Assembly: GCF_000321225.1 (NCBI RefSeq)
Contig: NW_004450465.1
Coordinates: 95,561 to 159,560 of the forward strand
DNA: 64,000 nucleotides
Direction of reading: 5' to 3'
Source of the DNA: Odobenus rosmarus divergens
Taxonomy: Eukaryota > Chordata > Mammalia > Carnivora > Odobenidae
Shown here piece by piece: positions 1 through 10,245 of this stretch. The stretch's first letter is position 1; each line of letters begins with the position of its first letter. The notes under the pieces were generated by a model. It had not been told where the DNA came from, searched no databases, and saw nothing but the letters and a program-made list of their open reading frames with translations. Made by a program: the position numbers and the translations under genes.

Positions 1-230
1 GACGGAGGCCCCCTCCCCCGCCGTCTATCCTCCCGAATATCGCCTCGGATTCACTTCTCCGCACGTCCTACCTTCCAGTAAGTGGTCGCTTCTCTGTTCA
101 GAGAATTGTTGCTACTCTCTTCTTCGATCTCTTGTTGAGTTCGTAGGTGTTCAAAATGGTTTGATCCCTATTCAGCTGAATTCCTGAAACCAGATGAAAT
201 CCAGGTCTCCTACTCCTCCACATCTTGCCA
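1..230 (-). mobile_element. 5' end (5' UTR/promoter) of a carnivore L1, cut by left window edge
   Basis: Read on the minus strand, this starts near 230 with the L1 5' terminus (an AAGATG-type start followed by a GGAGGAGTAGGAGACC-like stretch) and runs leftward out of the window. The outer 75 bases (1-75) keep about eight CpG sites and are GC-rich, unlike everything around them. Because the 5' terminus is present, the copy was not 5'-truncated on insertion, and a full-length body may lie left of position 1. The L1 5' UTR normally holds an internal RNA polymerase II promoter, here directed leftward. Identification rests on the remembered carnivore L1 5' UTR. Confidence 0.8.
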
Positions 231-750
231 GTTATTCTTTTGCACTCTTTTTAAGAAATCTTTGTTTATACCAAGGTCTTGAAGATTTTCTATTGTTTTC
301 TTTGGGTAGCTTTATTGTTTCCTTTTTTATATTGGGTCTATGATCCATCTCAAGTTAATTAACTAGTTCATTAATTAATCAAATATGTAAACGATCAAAG
401 TTCATTTTTCCATATAGATATCCAATGAACCCAGCACTATTTACCCTACTCAACTGCAGTGGTGCTTTTGTCATATAACATACTGAACATCATGTGCAGA
501 ACTGTTTCTGGGCTCTCTATTATAGTTCATTGGCCTGTTTGTCTGTGTTTATGCTAATCCTACAGTATTTTAGTTATTACAGCTTTATAGCTAATCTTTG
601 TATCTGGTACTGAACATCCTTTATTTGTTTTTCTGTACCAAAATTGCTTTACTTTATTAGGTCTTCTGCATTCCCATAGAAAATGTGTCAATTTCACACA
701 CACATAAAGTAGAATTTTCATTGAGATGGTATAGCATCTGTAGATAAATT
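231..750 (-). mobile_element. Old L1 ORF2 fragment (3' half of ORF2), antisense
   Basis: On the minus strand this matches the ancient L1 segment near the ORF2 3' end, including the stretch resembling 'CCTAGAAGAAAACATAGG' (revcomp of about 285-315). It is AT-rich, diverged and frameless. The L1 at 1-230 appears to abut or be inserted in this older copy. Confidence 0.6.
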
Positions 751-764
751 TTAAGAAAATTGGC

Positions 765-950
765 TTTTAAAAATATCAAGTTGGATGGAACTAGAGGGTA
801 TTATGTTAAGCGAAATAAGTCAATCAGAGAAAGACAAGTATCATATGATCTCACTGATACAAGGAATTTGAGAAACAAGACAGAGGATCATAGGGGAAGG
901 GAGGGAAAAATGAAACAAGATGAAACCAGAGAGTCAAATCAAAATTTTCC
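765..950 (+). mobile_element. L1 3'-end fragment, sense, without poly(A)
   Basis: It carries the conserved carnivore L1 junction of ORF2 end and 3' UTR ('GTTAAGCGAAATAAGTCAAT', 'GAGAAAGACAAGTATCATAT'). It breaks off near 950 without reaching the usual 3' end or A-tail. It lies in the opposite orientation between two minus-strand L1 pieces, so it is a rearranged fragment or the inverted part of an insertion. Confidence 0.75.
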
Positions 951-955
951 TTAAA

Positions 956-1630
956 TGCAGTGTTAGCAGCATTCCATAGGTTTTGATATATTAAAGTATC
1001 ATTCAATTTAAAATATCTCCTAACTTCCTTTGTAAATTCTTCTTTGACTAGTGGTTTATTTAAAAGTGTGCTGATTGGTTCCAAACATTTACAGATTTTG
1101 TAGTTATTTTACTCTTGGTGATTTCTAGTTTAGTTCTGTTGTCTAGAGATCTCTGCATGATTTCAATTCTTTACAATTTGTTGATATTCACTCTGTGGTC
1201 CAAGACTTGTATGATTTTGGTAAATGTTCCCTGTGAGATGGAAAAGTACATATATTTTATGGTTTTAGGAGTCATAATCAATATATGTCAATAAAGTCAA
1301 TTGTGTTACTCAAATCTTCTAAATCTTTATTGATTTTAGCAATTTTTTCCCATGAGTTACAGAGAAAAGTGTGTTAAAATCTCCAATATTGACTTTGCTT
1401 TTATTCTTCATTCAATTTTGTCAGCTCTCCTTTTTATATTTTAAAATATGTATTTAAGTGATTATAAATATTAAATTGTTACATCTTTCTCTTGAATTGG
1501 CCCTGTTACCATATGAAATGTCTCACTTATATCTACTGTCTTATAATCTACTTTGATATTGATATACTTACACCAGCTTTTTTTTTTTAAATAGTGTTTG
1601 CATGGGAAATCTTTTTCTTTCTTGTACTTT
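956..1630 (-). mobile_element. Old L1 ORF2 fragment (middle of ORF2), antisense
   Basis: The plus strand shows the familiar antisense L1M ORF2 text, such as 'TTCTTCTTTGACTAGTGGTT', 'GGTAAATGTTCCCTGTGAG' and 'GTTAAAATCTCCAATATTGA'. It continues across the Can-SINE at 1651-1845. The piece is diverged and has no open frame. Confidence 0.75.
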
Positions 1631-1650
1631 CATCCTCTTTATTTTTCTAA

Positions 1651-1845
1651 AGATTTTATTTATTTATTTATTTATTTGAGAGAGAGAGAGAAAGAGAGAA
1701 GGGACAGAGGCAGAGAATCTCAAGCAGACTGCCTGCTGAACACGGAGCCAGTGCAGGGCTCTGTCTCATGACCCAGAGATCATGACCTGAGCCAAAGCCA
1801 AGAGTCAGACCTTTAACTGACTGAGCTACCCAGGTTGGTGCTCCT
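1651..1845 (-). mobile_element. Can-SINE (tRNA-Lys-derived), minus strand
   Basis: On the plus strand it reads from an (ATTT)n tail at 1651 through a GAGAGAG tract to the reversed tRNA-like head ending near 1845. The 20-bp direct repeats 1631-1650 and 1846-1865 differ at one position and are the target-site duplication. It interrupts an older L1 ORF2 fragment, so it is younger than that L1. Confidence 0.92.
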
Positions 1846-1865
1846 CATCCTCTCTATTTTTCTAA

Positions 1866-2005
1866 TTAATGTGATTAATGTGTGCCTCTTACAAATAGCA
1901 TATAGTTCAATTTTCTTTTTTTTATTCAGTCAGCAAACTTTGTCTTTTAATTGGAACATTTTCCATTTATATGTAATGTAATTACTAAGATATCTGAGTT
2001 TAAAT
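1866..2005 (-). mobile_element. Old L1 ORF2 fragment, continuation beyond the SINE
   Basis: Antisense L1 ORF2 text resumes after the SINE ('GCATATAGTTCAATTTTC', then 'TGTCTTTTAATTGGAACATT') and fades out near 2005. It is the more 5' part of the copy at 956-1630. Confidence 0.65.
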
Positions 2006-2079
2006 ACTGGGCCTCCTCAAGGGAGTGGCAGGTTCCTCCAAGTAAGAATGGAAGCAAACAAGATAAGCAGAATATGAAA

Positions 2080-2205
2080 ATGTTCATTGCCACTGCTGCA
2101 CATCTCTGAGAAGACTTAGATTGGCAGCAAAAGTGGTGAAGTCTGGTATCTGATGAGTGGAGCCAGGATTTAAACATGAGCTGTGTAACTAAACTCTAAG
2201 ATCTT
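2080..2205 (-). mobile_element. MIR fragment, antisense
   Basis: The stretch 'GGAGCCAGGATTTAAAC' followed by a CTAAACTCTAAGATCTT-like tail matches the reversed MIR core. It is strongly diverged and the ends are approximate. Confidence 0.4.
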
Positions 2206-3338
2206 TTCTCTTCTAACAGGCTTTTCCCCAAGAACCACATGAACTTTTTTCTACTTTGAAAAGATCTATTCAGATGCTACAATCTGAAAAGATTAACAGA
2301 AATGGTTTTCTGTGTGATGGTGGTTTAACAGCAACTGGAAACCCTATGCACAGAGTCAGGACTGAGTAAATGTGAGTAGCCTTTCCTTAATTGGAAATTT
2401 CTTTTGAATACTCAGTAGACATATGTTTAATAATTGCCCTCTATGAGTAAGGCATAGGGCATATAACTGAATAATATAAAGTGGTATTTTGGAGGAATAT
2501 GGTGAATACCAGAGGGTGGTAAGGGCACTAACTTTTCATCTTCTTTACTAGGAAGACAATAGATGACATTTAAGGGAAAATATGGATAAGTATGAAAATA
2601 TGTAGGTAAATAATGTCTAAAAGTTGAAATTTAATACTTCAATTGCATAAATAAAAAAGTTAATAAAAATTCCATAAATGTGATTATTTGGTAAAAAAAT
2701 ATTTTAAATTAATTCATTAAAAAACGTTTTAAGGAAGACAAAAGTTCATTACAGTATTATATTTATCTTGAAGAAGACAATGTTTTAAGTCTAGAAATAG
2801 CTAAATACCTCTATGCTATAAAATTTCCTTTAGGCTATTATATTTTTCTTAGGAAAAAAATATTTAATTTCAGCCCACATCTGATTTGTGAATGACGATG
2901 CAATACAATGTTACACTGAAATCCTAATTTGTCTGAATGGGACCATAAGTCTGAGATATGAAATTAGCTACCATATACTAAATTGTAGCCCAGGTAAATT
3001 ACTATGTGTTCAGGGGACCAAAAATACTATTGAATGTGCATCATTTTCAATATGATTTTTAAATTATGTAATTATATTTGGTTTGTTCCTAGAGGAAACA
3101 TGCACAGTTCACTACTGCCCTCTGCTGCACGGAAGGGTGAGGGGAAAAGAACTGTCACAGAAACCTATTTGACCTACACTTACCTGATGTGCTGTATTAA
3201 CCCACACCAGCCATTCTTTCTGTAAAAATGAAATACTGACTGATATTACAAAATAAGACCTTGGATTAGATTGTTAGTGCCGCTAGAACACCCTCATACT
3301 TTTAGAGAGAAGGTGGTGATTAAAAAAAAAAAACTCAG
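2206..3338. other. Unrecognised AT-rich sequence with a CTCF-like motif
   Basis: No repeat family or gene was recognised. Open frames here are under 65 codons. The segment 3095-3140 is more GC-rich than its surroundings and holds the CTCF-like motif listed separately. Confidence 0.5.
3115..3128 (-). promoter_or_regulatory. Candidate CTCF binding motif
   Basis: The minus strand reads GCAGCAGAGGGCAG, which fits 13 of 14 positions of the degenerate CTCF core CCASYAGRKGGCRS; only the first base differs. It is in unique-looking DNA, not in a SINE. Motif match alone does not show occupancy. Confidence 0.5.
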
Positions 3339-3536
3339 GGGCGCCTGGGGGGCTCAGTTGTTAAGCATCTGCCTTCGCCTCAGGTCATGATCCCTGGGTC
3401 CTGGGATAGAGCCCTGCATCGGGCTCCCTGCTCCGCGGGAAGCCTGCTTCTCCCTCTCCCACTCCCCCTGCTTGTGTTCCCTCGCTCGCTGTGTCTCTCT
3501 CTGTCAAATAAATAAATAAAATCTTAAAAAATTTTT
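3339..3536 (+). mobile_element. Can-SINE, plus strand
   Basis: The tRNA-like head starts at 3339 (GGGCGCCTGGGGGGCTCAG), followed by a CT-rich segment and an AAATAAATAAATAAAATCTT tail. 'AAAACTCAG' directly flanks it (3330-3338 and 3539-3547) as a short target-site duplication. Confidence 0.93.
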
Positions 3537-3547
3537 TAAAAACTCAG

Positions 3548-5090
3548 ATAAGAAGATACTTGTGATGCAGCTACTATTTCAGAGACAAGGTCTGGGAGAA
3601 AATCTCATTACTAATAGGTCAGTATAGTTTTTCTTAGATGGTTTAGTATCTGATTAGGGGAAGATTTAGAGAACGTATCATTCAAATGCCCAGTCAATGA
3701 TAAAATCCTATTGTTGCTAACCAACACAAGCCAATTTTGCATTTTAGAAATTTCAGAGTTCTTTTTGTCATTTGTAGAAAGTCTTCAGCTAGCACTTCTC
3801 ACTAACAGGTGGCTTGCTATAATAGAAACAAGTCTTAAACTATCTTCTGACAAATACACATTTATTAGCAAGCAAGAAATCACCTTACCTAGTCAGGTGA
3901 GCCAGGAGCATGCCCACTCAGTCCTCATGGACTCTCCTGAGCAAAGTGCAATGTCAGTCCTTTGGCAGAATCAACCAGCACTCTAGGCAATCCACAAAAT
4001 GACTCCTCTGTGAAATGGGGTGGAGTGGTAGTATGGGAGAGTCATAACATTACCAAACATTACACAGACAATTTAAAATCACACTCCAAAAGATAAAAAT
4101 GTCTTTTTATGTTGTCAGAATAACATTAGCTCTTGTTAAACAAAATAACAAAATAATGCCTAATACAAATAAAAGTTATTCCTGAATATATCATCACCTG
4201 GTCCATTTCCAATTCCCATGTATACCCAAAATGTGTTTTGTAACATCTAAACAGTGTCCCTCAATACTTTTGGCTGATGCTTTGACTTGCAGAATGGTTT
4301 TCTACTAGCAGGGATTTTCCACGTTAGTTGGGAATATTCACTACCCCTGGGTCCTTGTGTGAAGGAAGGAGTTATCTTGAAGTTGTATTTAATAGCAGGA
4401 TAAATCCACCTTTTTATCAGATATGGCAACAAATTACTCTGTGATAGGAGTGGAGACACCGGACAAAACAGAGCTTTGGGATTATAATGCCACAAATCCT
4501 GTATTCTTATATTTCGTTCCTGTAAGGCAATTGTCCAAAGTGGCTGAAGATGGAGTTCAAAGATTCCCTGAGATTAACAAACAAACAAACAGAAAACACA
4601 CCAGGACTTATGACTGTTTTGTGCTTTATTTCTAATAATTATTTGATATTTGACAGATATTGGCTTAAACTTGCTTTCACTACAGTATTCCACCTTATAA
4701 GGAGGCTATGAAGGATCTTCTAAAAGCTAGAGGGACTGATATTTATCACCTCCAAAAAAGAAAGAAAGTTCTGACAATTGATAAATGGTTGAATCAATCA
4801 GTTCTCAAAGCTTGCCAAAGGCGATGAAATACTATAACCAACAGATGATGCAAGAGATTACAAAAGATAGAGGGGATGTTGTGAACAACAATGAGAAGCT
4901 TGGAATAGTCTTGTGAGTTAAACCACAGGTAAAGTACAATTACTAAGCAAAACACTAAAACCAATATATCTAAGTATGCTAATATCAAAGATGAGGCAAA
5001 ATCAAAGAGTAATGGGGTTGATCAGAGAAAATTTGCTGGAAATGAGCTTTAAATCAGATCTTAATGGGAAAAACAAAACCAAACAAATGC
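3548..5090. other. No recognised feature
   Basis: AT-rich sequence with short chance frames at 3711-3986, 4247-4495 and 4423-4635. No repeat family, domain or splice structure was recognised. Confidence 0.45.
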
Positions 5091-5276
5091 TTAGATATAA
5101 AGAACAAACTGGTGGTTCCCTGAGGGGAGGCAGTTGAAGGGATAGGTGAAATAGGTGATGGGGAATAAGGAGCACTGAGTCATTTATGGAATCGTGGAAT
5201 CACTATATTGTACACCTGAAACTAATCTAACACTGTAGGCTAACTATACCAGAATTAAAATAAAATAAAAAAAAAA
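5091..5276 (+). mobile_element. L1 3' UTR end with A-rich tail (first of two)
   Basis: It has the older carnivore L1 3' UTR signature ('AAGAACAAACTGGTGGTT', 'TATTGTACACCTGAAACTAA', then an AATTAAAATAAAATAAAAAA tail). It is 5'-truncated and immediately followed by a second 3' end. Confidence 0.75.
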
Positions 5277-5284
5277 GTACACTT

Positions 5285-5396
5285 ATCTCAGGGAGCACTG
5301 AGTGATGTATAGAGTTGTTGAATTATATTGTACACCTGAAACTAACATAACACTGTATGTTAATTACACTTGGGACAAAATGGTAAAAAAAAAAAG
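5285..5396 (+). mobile_element. L1 3' UTR end (second of two)
   Basis: It repeats the last part of the preceding element ('GGGAGCACTGAGTGATGTAT', 'TTGTACACCTGAAACTAAC') and ends in its own A-run at 5385-5395. It is either a second, more truncated insertion or a tandem duplication of the 3' end. Confidence 0.7.
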
Positions 5397-7134
5397 GTGA
5401 AAAAAGTGAAATTTAAAAAAATCAAGTTTAAAAAATCAACTCTTAATGGAAGAAAGAGGTCTGACTGAATTAATAGAATCAGATTCTTTCCAGTTTGGAA
5501 GAACAAGCCTTAATGTTTTAGATAGATGAAGAAGTTCTCTAGGTTGAAAAGCCTAGATGACAAAAATAAGGCATCAACATGAGAACTACAGTATGAAGAG
5601 AATCTAATGAAATGAGGATGGCAGGCCTAAGCCCTTGGAACATAATTTTGATGTTGCCAACAACACTTATAATCTATGCAGCAACTCCACCACACAACTT
5701 TCCGGCAAAAGTTGACAAAGTCTCCTTTCAAGGTGAAAAAAATTTTAGAATATTTTAGTTATAAGAATTAAATGCATTAAAATGATATTTTTGGCATAAA
5801 TTTCTATCTGGATTTTCAATGAAAAAGTGAAAGTTTAAGCATTAAAAAATGAATGTAGCATATTAACACATGGAAGAAGAACAGAAGAAAATGCTACAGA
5901 AAAGACAAGGACTACTTCAGTAATTAATAATGTGATCAATAAGTTTATTTCCTTGCCAAGCAACTTATCATTACCTTAGTGGAATGTCTTTATCCTAGTG
6001 GATTACCTTTGTGGAAAAAATCAATGGGTTTTAACGTGCTGGAAATTAGGGTAACGCTAACTAAGAATTGAAAATCATATTCGGGATAGGACAGAATGGG
6101 TTCCTAAGTTTGTATTTAACTGGTTAAAATGAGTCCTGTTGTTCCTTGTTCAGGAAAGAATCTTCGCTTAGATCTGGTGAGAGTGTAGAGTACTGATATC
6201 TCTCAAAATACTTTGTCATTTATCACCTTCAGCAGATGGCCTCTCAAAGTTCATGGTCATCAGTTTCAAAGAGGTGTGATAAAAAATAGCATTTAGTTTT
6301 GATACCTGGTAGGCAAGTGCTGCTTTAAGTGGAAAAGTCTAATTTTACACAGTGTGCAAGTTATCTAAATTGGATTTCTGTGTGATTAAATTCCCCTAAT
6401 ATATCTTCATCCTTCCACTTCCTATACTTCATGGCCCCAGATAAACAAGGTTGGCAAAATACGGATCATAGCAGGTGTGATTTCTGATAAAGGTAACATG
6501 AATAAACTTCCCAGGTATAAAGTTCATTGCTTAACATTTTTGTACCTTGAATGACTAACAGGCTGGTGTGGTATAATAATGCTTTCCATTTGCTGGAAAT
6601 GGTTCACTTGTGTTCATCTGGAATAACTTGATCTATCTGTTCTCATACAATTTATTAGATTTACTACAACCATAAAGTTAAATTTAGATTCTTGGAAAAA
6701 AAAGCTGTATGACCCAACATGAATTTACTATAATATTCAATTCTATACCTCTTTCCTTTGACCTGAATATGGCCAATTTCACAATTTCACATTGCCTAAC
6801 GATAACATTTAAAATACAACAAATATGTCCCTTCCTTATTCAGAGTGATTTGGAAATGTGATCTGTAACTAAAGCACGATGATGCAACTTATCCTTCACA
6901 GAAGAGACATCAATGATTGGCATCTTCCAAAGTGAGTTATATTCCTTTATGATGTTTGCCAATCTGGCATTTTGAAATGCAGCCCTTCATATATGCCCTA
7001 TTGTAATTTAGAAGCTCTCCACTTTAAAAATTGCAAAGAATTGTGTATCAATAGCCAATACCAAATGAAAAGTATACTAGTAAATGCCAGCTTAACCATT
7101 AATCTCCCATAGCTAATAAATTAAGGTAGTTTGC
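5397..7134. other. No recognised feature
   Basis: Unique-looking AT-rich sequence without open frames of note or recognised repeats. 'CAGCAGATGGCC' at 6231-6242 is only a weak CTCF-like match. Confidence 0.45.
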
Positions 7135-7335
7135 CTATGTGACCACTGGCTGGAGTTATGTAGCCATAGACAAGTTACTCAAATTTTATGTGCCTTCATT
7201 TCCTCATTTGTAGAGATAATAATAGCATCCACTCACAGGGTTCTTGTGAAGACCAAATAAGATTATACATGTGAAACTCATGGAGCTTGACACTAAGTAC
7301 AAAATGTGTTAGCTACCAATATCATTGCTACCAAA
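7135..7335 (+). mobile_element. MIR SINE, sense
   Basis: It has the MIR core in order: 'GACAAGTTACTCAAATTTTA', 'TCATTTCCTCATTTGTAGAG', 'ATAATAATAGCATCCACTCA', 'GGGTTCTTGTGAAGACCAAA', then a degenerate AGTACAAAATGTGTTAGCTA-like end. This is an ancient mammalian tRNA-derived SINE. Confidence 0.75.
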
Positions 7336-8370
7336 TTCTGTACATTTGGGTGACATCCTGTTGTTCATTATTACTCTTACCATGAAATCACTCAACCAAC
7401 TTACCAAGTCAAGAAGTAGATAATTCTCACAGGGAGGACATCTTATTTTGAGAGATTATGAATAGTCAGTTTAACTTCCGATTTAAAGAATCTGAGATAA
7501 AAGGAATTGGGGGCATTCATTGCTTTCTTAGATGGGCCAAAAACAGAGTAATAAAAGAGTTCTGAGGTTTGACACATCCTGATCACTAGCCATGTGAGTT
7601 TTAGAAGGAATTAGTGGTAGAATTATAAGTAATACTTATTTTCTTTTTCATGCTTTCTTTATCTTTACATTTTTGTAAGCCGAGCAAGTATCACTTCTAC
7701 AGCAAAAATTAAAACAAGCAAGCAAACACAAACTCTGACATTATTTTTTAAAGGAAGAAACTAAAGAAAATGTTAATGTAATAGTAACTTCACTTGTTGA
7801 AAATAACGTTTTGTGATTTTAGTAAATAAGCTGTAGTTATCTAAGACCATTAAAAGCCACAAATCATAATCTGATGACATACATAAATGAAGAATAGCTA
7901 CAGTGACTTGGGAAAATAATTTCTAATTTATCATTTATGAAACACTTGTTCAAGATTTGTCTTAGGTAATGTGGAGACATCCCTTCCACCAACATACTCG
8001 CAACAGAGCAAATGCAATCTAGGAACATTAACATTAATATCTGTTAGTACTAAGATCTTGAGCTCCAAATCCCTATTTGCCTATTAATGGAAAGCACCTT
8101 TTTAAATGTCTTTGAGGAGTCTCAAGGGTGCTTACAAACTGTGTCTCATCAGTTCTGGCCTTTTGCCTCCTCCTGCTACTGGTGCTGCTCCCCAGTGTGG
8201 TTTGACTTCTTAGCCAAGGTGCCACCTTGGAGCTAAAGCCCTACTCCTGATCCATTACCATATTACCATGCTTTCTGCGTGATGCTCAGTTTGGAGAAAG
8301 GCCTTCTAGCAAGGGCACACCTGCTTTAAAATCTCCTGGTAGTTAATGATAGAGCTCTCCCATTTGCTGC
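7336..8370. other. No recognised feature
   Basis: AT-rich until about 8100, then mixed composition leading into the 214-codon open frame. No repeat or gene was recognised. Confidence 0.4.
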
Positions 8371-9015
8371 ATGAGTACATGGCCAAGGCAGGGTCTCATG
8401 GCCCAGGCACCCACTGAGAGGGGCAGCTCCATGCAGCCACCAGTTTCCTTGACCTTAAGTGTCACCACTGCCACCATCCCCTCTGCCACGGAATACCTCC
8501 TGCTTTACCTAGGAATCAATATTATATATGGTGAGACGAATATTTGCCAACTCTTATGTTCATTTATTGTGCTCAATCAGGGAATACTCCACAGCAAAGG
8601 TGCAGGAGTCCCCACATGTAGCTTTTTCTGGGCTCACATATTTCATCATTGGTCCCAGGTCATGCAAATACCCCCACAGTCCCCAACTGGAATGAGTTTC
8701 AAAATCAGCTATACCTTATGGTCCTTATACCAACAGAACTTTTTGCTAAACATGGACTCACATTTCCAGATTCTTCCTTCCATCTGGGGTTCTGTTGTCT
8801 TTTTCTGTGATCTGTGCATTGTTGGGGCATTCAAATTGATCAAATACACTTCTGTATCATTGTTTAGTATATTAACATGGGTTCCAGTCTCTTTCCTCAA
8901 CCCCAGGAAGTCAACCTCTCTGCCCATTAGTAGATTCAGAGAGATAAGATATTTACAAACTCTTACAAGATATAGGAGTGAAAGCTCTTATCCACCCCAG
9001 ATAAATTTCAAATAA
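8371..9015 (+). other. Longest open frame in the window (214 codons), unrecognised
   Basis: The frame runs from an ATG in a weak context (T at -3) to a TGA-independent end near 9015, with AATAAA at 9011-9016. The predicted peptide starts with a Ser/Thr/Pro-rich stretch and has a hydrophobic segment around residues 140-165 (VVFFCDLCIVGAF). I see no known domain, no flanking splice-site pair and no promoter. The complementary strand has a 72-codon frame at 8709-8927. A chance frame or a decayed internal part of an old retroelement is more likely than a gene. Confidence 0.2.
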
Positions 9016-9512
9016 ATGTACCTTTAGTATATATTCATTCCCAAGAAATGAAGTTGGTAGCTCTGTTTTTCACCCTCTTTCAACTTTTTATGTTTTAACT
9101 AAATAAAATGTTGCAATTCATAGACCAAAGAGTAGTTAGCCAGCTATGTAGGCATGTACTTTTAAAACTCTCAGATTTGTCAATGTTTCTGACTTTTTGC
9201 TTGTGATATCATTGTTTGCATAAGCAGTAAGAGATAACCTATACACTTTGTATCTTTTTTGATTAAAAGTAAATACCTGAAAGTATTAAATAAAACAGTA
9301 TGGAACTATGTAAGGTAAAAGTGTGAGAAAAAGAGTGAGAAAAAGCACAGGGAAAATCAAGGAGATGTGCTGACATCCTAACAGTGGTTATGCTGGAAAT
9401 GTTTTCAGAGGAAATATTTGGTAATTTTTTCACCCTTTATATAATTGTAAAATGGTGTGGTTGAGGCTGTTTTACTTTTTTCGGTAATATGAGAAAAAAG
9501 ATAATGAAAAAA
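9016..9512. other. No recognised feature
   Basis: AT-rich sequence with no frame or repeat recognised. Confidence 0.4.
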
Positions 9513-9520
9513 ACAGTAAT

Positions 9521-9670
9521 GTGGGCAGCTGGGTGGCTCAGTTGGTTAAGTGTCTGCCTTTGGCTCAAGTCATGATCCCAGAGTCCTTGGATGTAGCCCC
9601 TTGCACCACTGGGCTCCCTGCTCAATAGAGAGTCTGCTTCTCCCTCTCTCTCCCTCTGCCCCTCCCTCCA
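9521..9670 (+). mobile_element. Can-SINE, 5' part (split by an LTR)
   Basis: The SINE head starts at 9521/9522 (GGGCAGCTGGGTGGCTCAG) and runs into the CT-rich segment, which stops at 9670 where the LTR begins. The left target-site duplication is ACAGTAAT at 9513-9520; the matching copy lies beyond the 3' part at 10238-10245. Confidence 0.93.
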
Positions 9671-10180
9671 TGCCCGGAATGGCCAGCCATCCCTGTACCA
9701 ACGGATGAAAGATGACTCCAAACCTTGCCGTGAAAGAGAGAAGGCAAGGGGGTCAACGCTCAGAGACGAAGACCCTTTGCTCTTCTTTGCTCCCGCTTTT
9801 ATTGGTCCTTCAGGATAATCACAAATCCTTATTACTGTTTCTCAAGCATGTGATGTGTGACAACGGGTCTTACTGAAACTAGGAGGATCTGTTTATGCGA
9901 AAGATATAATGCACTAATCTGTGTGTTCTGCTAAACATAGCCTAGGGGACAATGCATACATCTCTTAGATCACAGGACAGCTGTTTGGGCTAAGAGAGCT
10001 TCGGGGAAGGCAACTCCCCGCCGCATTCCAACGGCAGAGGGGTCACACAGGCCCCCAGCAATCCAAAGGGCTACACCCTTCTCAGAAACCTCCCCTGCCC
10101 TCAGCGTGTTACATTTTAGCGTGTTACATTTTACCGAGCCAGGTATTAGGCTAATTTCATGCTCTACACTAACCCCAACA
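9671..10180 (-). mobile_element. Solo LTR of an endogenous retrovirus, minus strand, 510 bp
   Basis: On the minus strand it starts TGTTGGGG (at 10180) and ends GGGCA (at 9671), so it has TG...CA ends. An AATAAA signal lies at 9798-9803 (minus sense), at a normal distance from the R/U5 end. It sits inside a Can-SINE. The six bases before it (CCTCCA) and after it (CCTCCG) form a target-site duplication that differs only by a change expected from CpG decay. No gag, pol or env sequence is present, so it is a recombined solo LTR. A 6-bp duplication is typical of class II (ERV2) elements, but the family was not identified. Confidence 0.88.
10103..10132 (-). repeat. 15-bp tandem duplication inside the LTR
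   Basis: AGCGTGTTACATTTT occurs twice without a gap (10103-10117 and 10118-10132), near the 5' end of the LTR in its own orientation (U3). Such duplications in U3 can be enhancer repeats; here that is only a possibility. Confidence 0.85.
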
Positions 10181-10237
10181 CCTCCGCTCGTGCTCTTTCT
10201 CTCTCTCTCAAATAAATAAAATCTTTAAAAAACACAC
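10181..10237 (+). mobile_element. Can-SINE, 3' part (after the LTR)
   Basis: The SINE resumes with CCTCCGCTCGTGCTC, a CT run and AAATAAATAAAATCTTTAAA, matching the point at which the 5' part stopped at 9670. Confidence 0.92.
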
Positions 10238-10245
10238 ACAGTAAT

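Noticed and set aside
9437..9721. 94-codon minus-strand frame
   Set aside because: It runs from the LTR into the antisense of the split Can-SINE and is a product of two repeats.
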